Below, piece by piece: positions 11,793 through 19,562 of a DNA stretch of 64,000 nucleotides. Position numbers and translations under genes: made by a program. The notes below the pieces were generated by a model that was not told where the DNA came from, searched no databases, and was given only the letters and a program-made list of their open reading frames with translations. Numbering within the stretch: the first letter of the stretch is position 1; every line of letters begins with the position of its first letter. The DNA is from Labilithrix sp. (GTDB lineage Bacteria > Myxococcota_A > Polyangia > Polyangiales > Polyangiaceae): NCBI GenBank assembly GCA_019637225.1, contig JAHBWC010000007.1:99815-163814 (forward strand), written 5' to 3'.

Positions 11793-12632
11793 CTAGTCGC
11801 GGATGCCGCCAGCCCATGCGATCGCCTCGCGCAGCGTCTCCGGGTCCTCTGCGGCGTACGTGTGTCCGACCGCGCCGAGGTCGTAGAAGCGCGCGTCGAT
11901 CCCCTCGCGCTGGAGGCGCTTGGCGTCCGCGATGAGCGGCGCGTACGCGGCGTCCCACGAGCCGGCCGCGAGCGCGACGCGGACGACGCCGGCGTCGCGG
12001 AGCTTCTCCGCGCTCGGGTGCGCCTCGGGCGCGGCGATGAGCACGAGCCCACGGAAGCGCGCCTGGCGCGACTTCACGAGATCGAGCGCGACGTAGCCGC
12101 CCTGCGAGAAGCCGACGGCGACGCCGGGTGCGGACGACGCGCCCTTCGCCTCCGCGGCGCGCGTCGCGCGCGCGACGACGGCGCCCTGCTCCGCGAGGTC
12201 ACCGCCCCACGACGCCGTCCCGTTCGCCTCGCGCCGCGCCGCTTCGGGGCACACGAGCCAGCCGAGCTCGCGCGCGCCGCCGCGGAACCACGGGCACCCG
12301 TTCTGCGCGCGGCCGTGGATGCCGTGCAGGTAGACCACCGTCATCGGGTGCGCGGCGGCCTCCGCGGACGGCGGGTAGGCGAGGAGCGCTCGCCCCTCGG
12401 CCTCGAGAGTCACCGGCGTGGACGCGTCGCGCCCGCGGGCCTCGCCGCCGAGCGTCGCGCCGGAGAGCGCCGTCGTACGCGCCGCCGTCCTCGCGCCTTC
12501 CTCGCCGGGCGCGCCCTCGCTCGCTCCGGTGCCGGCCTTCGCGCGGCTCACGAAGACGGTGCCGAGCGACGCGGCGACCACGAGACAAAAGACGGCGAAA
12601 CGCGCGCCGAGGCGCGACGACGAGATCGACAT
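11793..12632 (-). CDS. Exported alpha/beta hydrolase
   Basis: A 279-residue protein with an N-terminal signal or anchor (ARFAVFCLVVAASLGTVFVS) and an alpha/beta-hydrolase fold: VVYLHGIHGRAQNG (oxyanion region), nucleophile elbow GFSQGG near residue 170, and a late GHTYA histidine near 260. The strand-loop LAAGSWDAAY likely supplies the acid. Family members include phospholipase/carboxylesterases and dienelactone-hydrolase-like enzymes, and substrate cannot be told. It lies upstream of the serpin gene on the same strand with a 52-base gap. Confidence 0.72.
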   Translation of the reverse strand: MSISSSRLGARFAVFCLVVAASLGTVFVSRAKAGTGASEGAPGEEGARTAARTTALSGATLGGEARGRDASTPVTLEAEGRALLAYPPSAEAAAHPMTVVYLHGIHGRAQNGCPWFRGGARELGWLVCPEAARREANGTASWGGDLAEQGAVVARATRAAEAKGASSAPGVAVGFSQGGYVALDLVKSRQARFRGLVLIAAPEAHPSAEKLRDAGVVRVALAAGSWDAAYAPLIADAKRLQREGIDARFYDLGAVGHTYAAEDPETLREAIAWAGGIRD

Positions 12633-12908
12633 GAGCGAGCTCCAGGACTGCTGGCGGGTGGAGGACGGCAGATCGCGTGGCGCGGCTCGCGAGGAGCGCG
12701 TCAGCGGAGGGGACGGCGGTCGTCGGTTTCTCGGCCGAGCACGCCGAAGCTCTGGGTCAAAGGAACTGCAGCGCTCATGCCGCCCCTCGCGGGGCCGCGC
12801 GCCGGGTCACTTCTCGCGAGCCTGCGAGTACTTCGTTCGACGACGCCGGACTGTGACGTGGGGATCGACACACGCGTCGTGTCTCCGCTCGCCCGCTCGC
12901 CGCGCGTG

Positions 12909-12928
12909 CGTCACCCGATCGGGCGACA
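12909..12928. promoter_or_regulatory. Imperfect copy of the CGTCACCCGATCGGGTGACG dyad
   Basis: CGTCACCCGATCGGGCGACA differs at the right edge from the perfect palindrome found 80 bases downstream. Two copies in one promoter region suggest cooperative binding of a dimeric regulator. Confidence 0.45.
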
Positions 12929-12942
12929 GGCCGTCATTCGCC

Positions 12943-12978
12943 TCATCGTCGCCTCATCATCGCGTCACGATCGCGTCA
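12943..12978 (+). repeat. Four helically phased 11-base repeats beginning with TCA
   Basis: TCA recurs at 12943, 12954, 12965 and 12976, exactly 11 bases apart, in the pattern TCATCGTCGCC, TCATCATCGCG, TCACGATCGCG. The run is followed directly by the perfect dyad. One-helical-turn spacing is typical of arrays of regulator half-sites, but no known regulator is assigned. Confidence 0.45.
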
Positions 12979-12988
12979 TGCGGTCGCG

Positions 12989-13008
12989 CGTCACCCGATC
13001 GGGTGACG
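12989..13008. promoter_or_regulatory. Perfect 20-base palindrome upstream of the aminotransferase
   Basis: CGTCACCCGATCGGGTGACG reads the same on both strands. It sits 41 bases before a TAGGCT box and 55 bases before the ATG at 13064, where a repressor or activator could bind. Confidence 0.5.
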
Positions 13009-13063
13009 AAGGCTCACGCGAGCTCTCGCCATGGTGCGAGAGCCTGAGTAGGCTACCCGCCAA

Positions 13064-14266
13064 ATGCCGAACTCCCTCGCCCGCCGCCTCGATGCCGTCC
13101 AGCCCAGCGTGACCCTCGCGATGAACGCGAAGGCCGCCGAGCTCCGCACCAAGGGCGCCGACGTCTACGCGTTCGGCGTCGGAGAGCCCGACTTCGAGCC
13201 GCCCGCGTTCGTCCTCGAGGCCGCGCGCGCGGCGCTGGAGAAGGGCGTCTCGAAGTACACGGCGGTGAGCGGCATCCCGGCGCTCAAGCAGGCGATCTGC
13301 GCGCGCACGAGCGAGATGCGCGGCTGGTCGCCGAAGCCCGCGCAGGTGACGGTGTCCGTGGGCGCGAAGCACGCGCTCTTCAACCTCGCCCTCGCGCTCT
13401 ACGAGCCGGGCGACGAGGTCGTCATCCCGGCGCCGTACTGGGTGAGCTACCCCGAGCAGGTGAAGCTTTGCGGCGCCACGCCGGTCTTCGTCGAGACGAC
13501 GGTGGAGCAGGGCTTCAAGATGTCGCCGCAGGCGTTCCAGAAGGCGCTCTCGCCGCGGACGAAGGCGGTGATCCTCTGCACGCCGTCGAACCCGACGGGA
13601 TCGGCGTACACGGGGGACGAGCTCCGGGCGATCGTCGACGTGTGGAAGAAGAGCGACGCGTGGCTCATCGTCGACGAGATCTACGCGGACCTCGTCTACG
13701 ACGGCTTCAAGCACGTGTCGGCCGCGACGCTCGCCGGCGACGCGATGGATCGCCTCGTCATCGTCGACGGCGTCTCGAAGACCTACGCGATGACCGGCTG
13801 GCGCATCGGCTGGAGCATCGCGCCCGAGCGCCTCTCGAAGGCGCTCGACACGGTGCAGGGACAGAGCACGACGAACGCGACGGCGATCGCGCAGCACGCT
13901 GCGCTCGCGGCGATCACCGGACCGCAGGACGAGGTCGCGAAGATGCGCGCCGAGTTCGAGAAGCGCCGCTCCGTCATGGTCGAGGGCCTCTGCTCGATCC
14001 CCGGCGTGAAGTGCCGCGTGCCGGAGGGCGCGTTCTACGCGTTCGCCGACTGCCGCTCGCTCTACGGCGTCCCCTTCAAGGGCAAGCCGATCGCGAGCGA
14101 CGAGGACGTCGCCTTCTTCATGCTCGAAGAAGCGCACGTGGCGGCGGTTCCGGGCGGCGCGTTCGGCGCGCCGGGGTACGTCCGATTCAGCTACGCGACG
14201 AACGAGGAGCGGATCCGCGGCGGCATCGCGGCGATCAAGGCCGCCGTCGAGCGCGCGCGTGCGTGA
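13064..14266 (+). CDS. Pyridoxal-phosphate aminotransferase, class I (aspartate aminotransferase type)
   Basis: A 400-residue fold-type I aminotransferase transferring the amino group between an amino acid (probably aspartate) and 2-oxoglutarate. The N terminus RLDAVQPSVTLAMNAKAAEL and the motifs GEPDFEPPAFV, KYTAVSGIPALKQAI and PAPYWVSYPEQ are typical of the bacterial I-gamma (AspB) subfamily. The PLP-binding lysine is in DGVSKTYAMTGWRIGW, near residue 239. CTPSNPTG and the C-terminal YVRFSYATNEE arginine complete the site. Length is normal. The start ATG is nine bases after a TAGGCT box, with palindromic operator-like repeats upstream and a related half-site after the gene. Confidence 0.93.
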   Translation: MPNSLARRLDAVQPSVTLAMNAKAAELRTKGADVYAFGVGEPDFEPPAFVLEAARAALEKGVSKYTAVSGIPALKQAICARTSEMRGWSPKPAQVTVSVGAKHALFNLALALYEPGDEVVIPAPYWVSYPEQVKLCGATPVFVETTVEQGFKMSPQAFQKALSPRTKAVILCTPSNPTGSAYTGDELRAIVDVWKKSDAWLIVDEIYADLVYDGFKHVSAATLAGDAMDRLVIVDGVSKTYAMTGWRIGWSIAPERLSKALDTVQGQSTTNATAIAQHAALAAITGPQDEVAKMRAEFEKRRSVMVEGLCSIPGVKCRVPEGAFYAFADCRSLYGVPFKGKPIASDEDVAFFMLEEAHVAAVPGGAFGAPGYVRFSYATNEERIRGGIAAIKAAVERARA

Positions 14267-14349
14267 GTGACGGTCGTGTTCGCTCCGCGCGATCGCCATA
14301 TCGATCGCCCGATCGGGTGAGAGCACAGAGTTCCGCCAGCGACGCTTCT

Positions 14350-14367
14350 TCTCCGTGATCACGGAGA
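14350..14367. promoter_or_regulatory. Perfect 18-base palindrome
   Basis: TCTCCGTGATCACGGAGA is self-complementary. It is one of four dyads within 170 bases and could be an operator or part of a structured RNA. Confidence 0.45.
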
Positions 14368-14415
14368 GCCGTTCGACGATGACGGACGCGAGGAGAGCGA
14401 CGAGCACCTTGGCCG

Positions 14416-14468
14416 CCATGACATCGCTGTCATGGAAGCCGCACCGAACTGTGGTGTCCTCACCACAG
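14416..14468. repeat. Two adjacent perfect hairpins
   Basis: CCATGACA/TGTCATGG pair around TCGC at 14416-14435, and CTGTGGTG/CACCACAG pair around TCCT at 14449-14468. Each has an 8-base-pair perfect stem and a tetraloop, with a 13-base gap between them. Such tight tandem hairpins are unusual by chance and suggest an RNA with structure. Confidence 0.5.
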
Positions 14469-14720
14469 CACCGCGAAGTGCGCGGAAGGCGCCTCTCACG
14501 TTCGGTGGGGTTTTCTGCAACGAGCTTCTTTCCGGCCGCAGTTTTCGTGTAGGCTCGCGCCGCGGCCCTGGTCCTGCCTGGGTTGTCATGGAGGAACGGG
14601 TCGCACGATCGACAATCCGATTTGGATTCATCGACGAGCAACTTCGTCAATCGACAGTCGGGGCGTCGTACGGGCCCAGCCCGTGTGAGGACGTCTCCAG
14701 TTAGAGAAGGAGAGCTTCGC

Positions 14721-15998
14721 ATGTTGTCAAAACGCTTTCACGGCGCCGCCCTCATGGCTGCCGTCACGCTCACGGCGGTCGTCGGCTGCGGGGAAGACCC
14801 GCTCGCCAGTGCATGCTGCACGGAGTTCAAGGTTGGCGCGGATCTGAGCGGCGTCGACTTCGGCGTCGACGCGTCGATCAAGGGCCAGTTCAACGCGTTC
14901 GCGCAGGCGTCCGCGGACCTCTCGGGCGCGGCCAGCGGCGCGCTCGACGGCGTGACCGGCGCGTGCAAGGGCATGGCGCAGGTCGGCGGCGCGAACGCGA
15001 CCGCGGACGAGCCGGCCGATCCGGGGGCCCGCGTGAAGTTCTGGTGCGACCTCGCGGTCGCGAAGATCCAGGCGTCCTTCCAGGCCCAGGGCGGCGCGTC
15101 GGCCGCGCTGAACATCCAGGTGACGCCCGCGGAGTGCAAGGCGTCGTTCAAGGCGGAGGCGAACTGCCAGGCGAGCTGCCAGGTGGACGCGAGCTGCGAC
15201 GCGTCGGCGAAGCCGCCGACGTGCGAGGGCGGCAAGCTCGAAGTGTCGTGCGAGGGCGGCTGCGAGGGCGAGGCCAACGCGAGCATCGCGTGCGAAGGCG
15301 GCTGCACTGGCACCTGCGAGGGCTCCTGCACCGCGGAGGGCGGCGTCGCCGTCGACTGCGAGGGCAAGTGCGAGGGCACGTGCACTGCGAAGGCGGGCGC
15401 CAGCGATGGCGGCGCGCAGGCGGACGGCAGCTGCAAGGGCGAGTGCAACGGTACCTGCACGGCGAGCGCGACGGCGCCGAAGGTCGAGTGCAAGGGCACC
15501 TGCAAGGGCTCGTGCAGCGCGAAGTGCGAGGCGAAGGCTGGCGCGACGGTCAAGTGCGACGGCAAGTGCTCGGGCAAGGCCGAGCCGCTGTCCTGCAAGG
15601 GCGGCGAGCTCAAGGCGCAGTGCGAGGTCAACGCGGAGTGCGGTGGCAACTGCTCGGCGAGCGCGTCGGCGAAGGCGGAGTGCACCCCGCCGAAGCTCGA
15701 CATCGCGTTCTCGGCCTCCGCCCAGGGCTCGGCGTCGGGTGAGGCCGCGCTGATGGTCGAGGCGATCCGCCTCTACCTCCCGGAGATCCTCCTCGTGTTC
15801 CAGGCGCGCGGTAAGGCGTTCGTGGACCTCACGGGCAAGGTCGTGGCGTCCGGCTCGGCGACGCTCGATCCGGGCAAGCTCGGCCTCAAGGGCGCGGCGT
15901 GCCTCGGCGCGATCGTCCCGGTCGTCGTCCAGGCGGGCGCGAACGTGACCGCGGCGTTCGAGGCTTCGGGCAAGGTGGCTGGCCAGTTCAGCCTCTGA
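14721..15998 (+). CDS. Cysteine-rich repeat lipoprotein
   Basis: A 425-residue predicted lipoprotein (signal LMAAVTLTAVVGC, Cys near residue 23). After a Ser/Ala/Gly-rich region, residues about 145-305 hold some 28 cysteines in runs of C-x(2-3)-C such as CEGGCTGTCEGSC, CEGKCEGTC and CKGTCKGSC. The last 100 residues are free of repeats (MVEAIRLYLPEILLVFQARG and following). The ATG is preceded by AGAAGGAGAG, a good ribosome site. The repeat could form a disulfide-stiffened stalk or bind metal, and I know no characterised homologue. A second, shorter Cys-rich lipoprotein gene follows. Confidence 0.8.
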   Translation: MLSKRFHGAALMAAVTLTAVVGCGEDPLASACCTEFKVGADLSGVDFGVDASIKGQFNAFAQASADLSGAASGALDGVTGACKGMAQVGGANATADEPADPGARVKFWCDLAVAKIQASFQAQGGASAALNIQVTPAECKASFKAEANCQASCQVDASCDASAKPPTCEGGKLEVSCEGGCEGEANASIACEGGCTGTCEGSCTAEGGVAVDCEGKCEGTCTAKAGASDGGAQADGSCKGECNGTCTASATAPKVECKGTCKGSCSAKCEAKAGATVKCDGKCSGKAEPLSCKGGELKAQCEVNAECGGNCSASASAKAECTPPKLDIAFSASAQGSASGEAALMVEAIRLYLPEILLVFQARGKAFVDLTGKVVASGSATLDPGKLGLKGAACLGAIVPVVVQAGANVTAAFEASGKVAGQFSL

Positions 15999-16035
15999 TT
16001 CGCAGCTGACGTGACGCGAGCGCGTCACGACATCG

Positions 16036-16076
16036 ACGAGGCGGTGCATCTCAGGGTGCATCGCCTCGTTGCTTTT
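16036..16076 (+). terminator. Intrinsic terminator after the Cys-rich lipoprotein gene
   Basis: A 13-base-pair stem (ACGAGGCGGTGCA against TGCATCGCCTCGT, one G-U pair) with an 8-base loop is followed by TGCTTTT. It lies 38 bases past the stop. A smaller GTGACGC/GCGTCAC dyad precedes it at 16011-16028. Confidence 0.75.
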
Positions 16077-16142
16077 CTGGGACAACGCGTCATCGTATCG
16101 AGCATCCCAGGGGGCACGCTTTTCACTCGAGGTCATTGCCGC

Positions 16143-16568
16143 ATGCTTCGCCGTCGCTTCTTCACCGTCTTGGCTCTCTCCGTTCCGGTCATGATGATGC
16201 TCGCGTGCAGCGCCGACGACGAGGCCGCCGCGCCCGTGAACGGCGTCAACGACGTCGGCAAGGCCTGCGCGATCCGCGCGCAGTGGACGAAGCGGAGCAC
16301 CATGGACTGCTCCGACTGCCTGGGCGTCGCCGTCACCCCGCTCTGCGACTGCACCGCGCCGAAGCCCTACGCGGGGAAGTGCCACGATCAGCAGAACGCG
16401 AAGTACCAGGAGCCCACCTGCAGCGGCGTCGGAGAGTGCGTCTTCAAGTGCTCGGCGGAGGACTGCGGATGCGTCGAGGCGTGTTACGCAGGCAAAGACG
16501 AGTGTCGGGTGCGCGGCGCGGCGGTCGACGGCTGCATCGCCGAGGTCTGCGACACGTACTGCCGGTGA
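16143..16568 (+). CDS. Small Cys-rich lipoprotein
   Basis: A 141-residue protein with a lipoprotein signal (FFTVLALSVPVMMMLAC, Cys at about residue 22) and about fifteen further cysteines spread over the mature part (for example CSDC, CDCTAPKPYAGKC, CGCVEACYAGKDEC, CDTYC). It probably forms a compact disulfide-rich envelope domain. The family resembles other short Cys-rich myxobacterial lipoproteins of unknown function. It is separated from the preceding repeat lipoprotein by a terminator, so it is likely transcribed on its own. Confidence 0.72.
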   Translation: MLRRRFFTVLALSVPVMMMLACSADDEAAAPVNGVNDVGKACAIRAQWTKRSTMDCSDCLGVAVTPLCDCTAPKPYAGKCHDQQNAKYQEPTCSGVGECVFKCSAEDCGCVEACYAGKDECRVRGAAVDGCIAEVCDTYCR

Positions 16569-16676
16569 GGGCGTGAGCCTCCCGTCGCGCGCGACGCTTT
16601 TGGTGGCCGCGGCGTCGATCGGCGCGCCGCTGTTCGCGATCGCTCCAGCCCTCGATCGGCGCGGCCTCGCGCGATC

Positions 16677-17579
16677 CTAGCGGCCGCCGACGTCGCGTGT
16701 CGTGACGGACTCGTAGATCCCGAGGACCTCCTCGCGACCGAGCTTCGCCGCGCCGGCGTCGAGCGCGTCGAGCGTCGCCGTCGCGAGCCGCACGGGCAGC
16801 GCGCAGAAGGCGACGACGCCGCGCGCCGCGCCGGCGTCCACGAGCGCCGCCACGTAGCGCTCGGCGCGGACGAGATCGCCGCGCGCCAGATCGACGATCG
16901 CGCCGCGAGAGACGCTCGTGGGCAGGTACGCGCGGCCCTCGCGCGCGTCCGCCGGCGCGTCCTTCAGGATGTTCACGAGCTGGAGCCCCTCGCCGAACGC
17001 CGCGGCGTCCGCGTCGAGCGGCGCGCGCGCGGCGGCCACGCGCGGATCGGCGATGGCGAAGAGATCGGTCAGGAGCTCGCCGACGATGCCCGCGACGGCG
17101 TAGGCGTACCGTCGAAGGTCGTCGATGTCCGCGAGCGCGATGCCGCCGCTCTCGTCCTGACGCGCGACGAACTCGGCCATCCCGAGCGCCGTCCGCTTCG
17201 TGTGATGGACGATCGCCGTCGCGGCGCGGGCGTCCGTCGCGCGCGCGGCCGCGAGCACGTCGTCTGCCCGCGCGAGTAGCTCGAGGCAGCCCGCGTCGTC
17301 CGTCGGCGGCGCTCGCTCGACGAGCTCCGTCCAGCGCTCGGGGCCGGCGTCGTCGCCGTCGAGCCAGCGCGCGAACGACGCGAGCGCGGCCGCGCGCCGA
17401 TCGCGGCCCCAGCGCGGCGCGTCCTCGAGCTCGTCGGCGATCCGGAACAAGAGGTACGCGACGCCGACCTCTCGCGCGAGCGGCGGCTCGAGCAGAGGGA
17501 TCGCGAGCGCGAACGTCCGGCTCGTGCGCTCGAGGAGTCGCGCGAGATCCGCATCGGAGAGCGCGCCGGCCGTGCTCAT
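16677..17579 (-). CDS. Squalene/phytoene synthase family enzyme
   Basis: A 300-residue trans-isoprenyl diphosphate head-to-head synthase. The substrate-binding motif SRTFALAIPLL opens the domain. The first aspartate-rich motif is FRIADELEDA near residue 50, and the second is GLQLVNILKDAPADAREGR near 198. The family joins two farnesyl or geranylgeranyl diphosphates into squalene or phytoene, feeding sterols, hopanoids or carotenoids. The exact product cannot be read from sequence. No other terpenoid gene flanks it. Length is normal for the bacterial enzymes. Confidence 0.85.
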   Translation of the reverse strand: MSTAGALSDADLARLLERTSRTFALAIPLLEPPLAREVGVAYLLFRIADELEDAPRWGRDRRAAALASFARWLDGDDAGPERWTELVERAPPTDDAGCLELLARADDVLAAARATDARAATAIVHHTKRTALGMAEFVARQDESGGIALADIDDLRRYAYAVAGIVGELLTDLFAIADPRVAAARAPLDADAAAFGEGLQLVNILKDAPADAREGRAYLPTSVSRGAIVDLARGDLVRAERYVAALVDAGAARGVVAFCALPVRLATATLDALDAGAAKLGREEVLGIYESVTTRDVGGR

Positions 17580-17660
17580 CGCCCAAGCTCGTAGCCATAC
17601 TCGGGGTCCGCCACAAGCCGCGCCTCACGACAGGGCCCGCGGCGCTATGCTCCGGACGTC

Positions 17661-19349
17661 ATGGCGGACCACCGAGACCCCCCGAGCACGGACAAGGACC
17701 TCGACGACGCCGATCCGACCACGATCGACACCGTCGCCGCGAACACGGCGCGGATCCTTGGCCCCGAGCACGCGCCGTCCGCGTCGACGTCGATCTCCGT
17801 CGCGCCGGCGGCGTCCGTTCTGACGTTGCCGCCCGGCGCCGCGCTCGCCGTGACGTTGCCGCCCGGCGGGGCGCCCGCCATGACGATGCCTCCCGGTGCG
17901 ATGCCGCCCGAGTCGGTCGCGCTCCCCGACGGCGCGCTCCACGTCGCCGGACGGCGCTTCGAGGACGGCGAGCTCGCCTGGGTCACCGATCCGTGGACCG
18001 GCGATCGCATCGCGCCCGTCGTGCAGGCCGACGCCGCGCGCGCCGCGCAGGCGGCCGAAGCGGCGAAGGACGCCTTCGAGGCGACGCGCCGGATGGCGAG
18101 CTTCGCGCGCCGGCGTCTCCTCAAGGAGATCACGCGGCGCATCACCGTCGCGCGCGAGGAGCTCGCGAACCTGATCGTGCGCGAGTCCGGCAAGCCGAAG
18201 ACGCTCGCGCGCTTCGAGGTCGATCGCGCGATCGTCACGTTCGGCCTCGGCGCAGAGGAGGCCGTGCGTATCGGCGGTGAGGTCGTGCCGCTCGACGTCA
18301 CCGAGTCGACCGCGCCGTACCGCGGGCACTGGCGCCGCGTGCCGCGCGGGCCGGTCCTCGCGATCACGCCCTTCAACTTCCCGCTGAACCTCGTCGCGCA
18401 CAAGGTCGCGCCCGCGCTCGCGTGCGGGGCGCCCGTCGTCCTGAAGCCCGCGCCGCAGACGCCGCTCACGGCGCTGAAGCTCGCCGAGATCATCCGCGAG
18501 TCGGGCGCGCCGCCGGACGCGCTGCAGGTCGTGCCGTGCTCGAACGAGGTCGCCGAGACGCTCGTGCGGCACGACGCCTTCGCCGTCCTCACGTTCACCG
18601 GGAGCGACAAGGTCGGCTGGCACCTCCGGGCGATCGCCGGGAAGAAGCACGTCGTGCTCGAGCTCGGCGGCAACGCGGCGTGCATCGTCCACGAAGACGC
18701 GCCGAACCTCGCGCAGCTCGCCGCCGTGCTCTCCGCGAGCGCGTTCAACTACGCCGGTCAGGTGTGCATCAAGACGCAGCGCCTCTACGCCCACCGCGCT
18801 ATCGCCGAGCGGCTGTTGACCGATCTCGTCCCGCGCGCCTGCGCCTACGAGCCGCAAGACCCGAAGAGCACGACCGCGGCGATCGGCCCGATGATCGACG
18901 AGCGGGCGGCGGCGCGCGTCGAGCGCTGGATCGAAGAGGCGCGCGCTGCCGGCGCTCATCCGCTCGCGTTCGGGACGCGCTCGGGCAACCGTCTCCCCGC
19001 GGCGCTGCTCCGCTTCGACGGCGACGGGCGCGGCCTCTCGATCGTCGAAGAAGAGGCGTTCGGGCCGGTCCTCACGGTGCACGTGTACGACGACTTCGCC
19101 GACGCGCTCCGCATGGCGGGCGCGACGCGCTACGGCCTCCAGGTCGGCGTCTACACCGACTCGCTCTCCCGCGTGCGCGAGGCGTTCGACCGGCTCGACG
19201 TGGGAGCGATCGTCGTGAACGACGTCCCGAGCGTGCGCGTCGACGCGATGCCCTACGGCGGCCGCCGCGACTCGGGCATCGGCCGCGAGGGCGTCCGCTA
19301 CGCGATCGAGGAGATGACCGATCGCAAGATGCTCGTCGTGCGCGGCTGA
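17661..19349 (+). CDS. NAD(P)-dependent aldehyde dehydrogenase with Pro-rich N-terminal extension
   Basis: A 562-residue aldehyde dehydrogenase that oxidises an aldehyde to the acid, or to an acyl-CoA in some relatives. The catalytic residues are Cys in NYAGQVCIKTQR near 370 and Glu in VVLELGGNAAC near 334. NAD-site motifs are TPFNFPLNLVAHKVAPAL and TFTGSDKVGWHL. The most similar subfamilies act on small aldehydes such as glycolaldehyde, lactaldehyde or succinate semialdehyde. About 85 residues precede the domain, with repeated T-x-PPG units (TLPPGAALAVTLPPGGAPAM), a disordered extension absent from ordinary family members. ATG is nine bases after a TATGCT box. Substrate is not determined. 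Confidence 0.88.
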   Translation: MADHRDPPSTDKDLDDADPTTIDTVAANTARILGPEHAPSASTSISVAPAASVLTLPPGAALAVTLPPGGAPAMTMPPGAMPPESVALPDGALHVAGRRFEDGELAWVTDPWTGDRIAPVVQADAARAAQAAEAAKDAFEATRRMASFARRRLLKEITRRITVAREELANLIVRESGKPKTLARFEVDRAIVTFGLGAEEAVRIGGEVVPLDVTESTAPYRGHWRRVPRGPVLAITPFNFPLNLVAHKVAPALACGAPVVLKPAPQTPLTALKLAEIIRESGAPPDALQVVPCSNEVAETLVRHDAFAVLTFTGSDKVGWHLRAIAGKKHVVLELGGNAACIVHEDAPNLAQLAAVLSASAFNYAGQVCIKTQRLYAHRAIAERLLTDLVPRACAYEPQDPKSTTAAIGPMIDERAAARVERWIEEARAAGAHPLAFGTRSGNRLPAALLRFDGDGRGLSIVEEEAFGPVLTVHVYDDFADALRMAGATRYGLQVGVYTDSLSRVREAFDRLDVGAIVVNDVPSVRVDAMPYGGRRDSGIGREGVRYAIEEMTDRKMLVVRG

Positions 19350-19562
19350 GTCATATCGCCCGACCGGGGCGCGGTCGGCGACCGTGGACGCCGGTTTACG
19401 CGCGCCGCCACCTCCGTTCACAGCTTCTTTCGCGCCTGCGAACGCGGCCTTACGAAGCGATCGCCGACAAATCTCGGACGAACCGGCCGGCTTCGCTCGA
19501 TGGCACCCCGTATGCTAACCAGACGAGGCGCGAGCGAGCTCGAGCCCTCGCGGAGGTGATTC

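Larger units (their letters stand above)
12633..13063. other. Intergenic region with operator-like repeats
   Basis: This 431-base divergent gap holds no credible gene. Its right half carries a perfect 20-base palindrome at 12989-13008, an imperfect copy at 12909-12928, and a run of 11-base-spaced TCA repeats at 12943-12978, followed by a TAGGCT box at 13049-13054. The left half shows only minor GC hairpins near 12780. Confidence 0.6.
14267..14720. other. Dyad-packed intergenic region, no protein gene recognised
   Basis: This 454-base stretch has several close inverted repeats: TCGATCGCCCGATCGGGTGA at 14301-14320, a perfect 18-base palindrome at 14350-14367, a perfect 8-base-pair hairpin with TCGC loop at 14416-14435, another with TCCT loop at 14449-14468, and ACGGGC/GCCCGT at 14670-14684. 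Open frames across it are short and unlike proteins. A small structured RNA or a complex leader/operator region of the following lipoprotein gene is possible. Confidence 0.5.

Noticed and set aside
14355..14704. Short open frames across 14355-14704 on both strands.
   Set aside because: They cross dyads and each other, have no similarity to proteins known to me and no ribosome site. The region looks non-coding.
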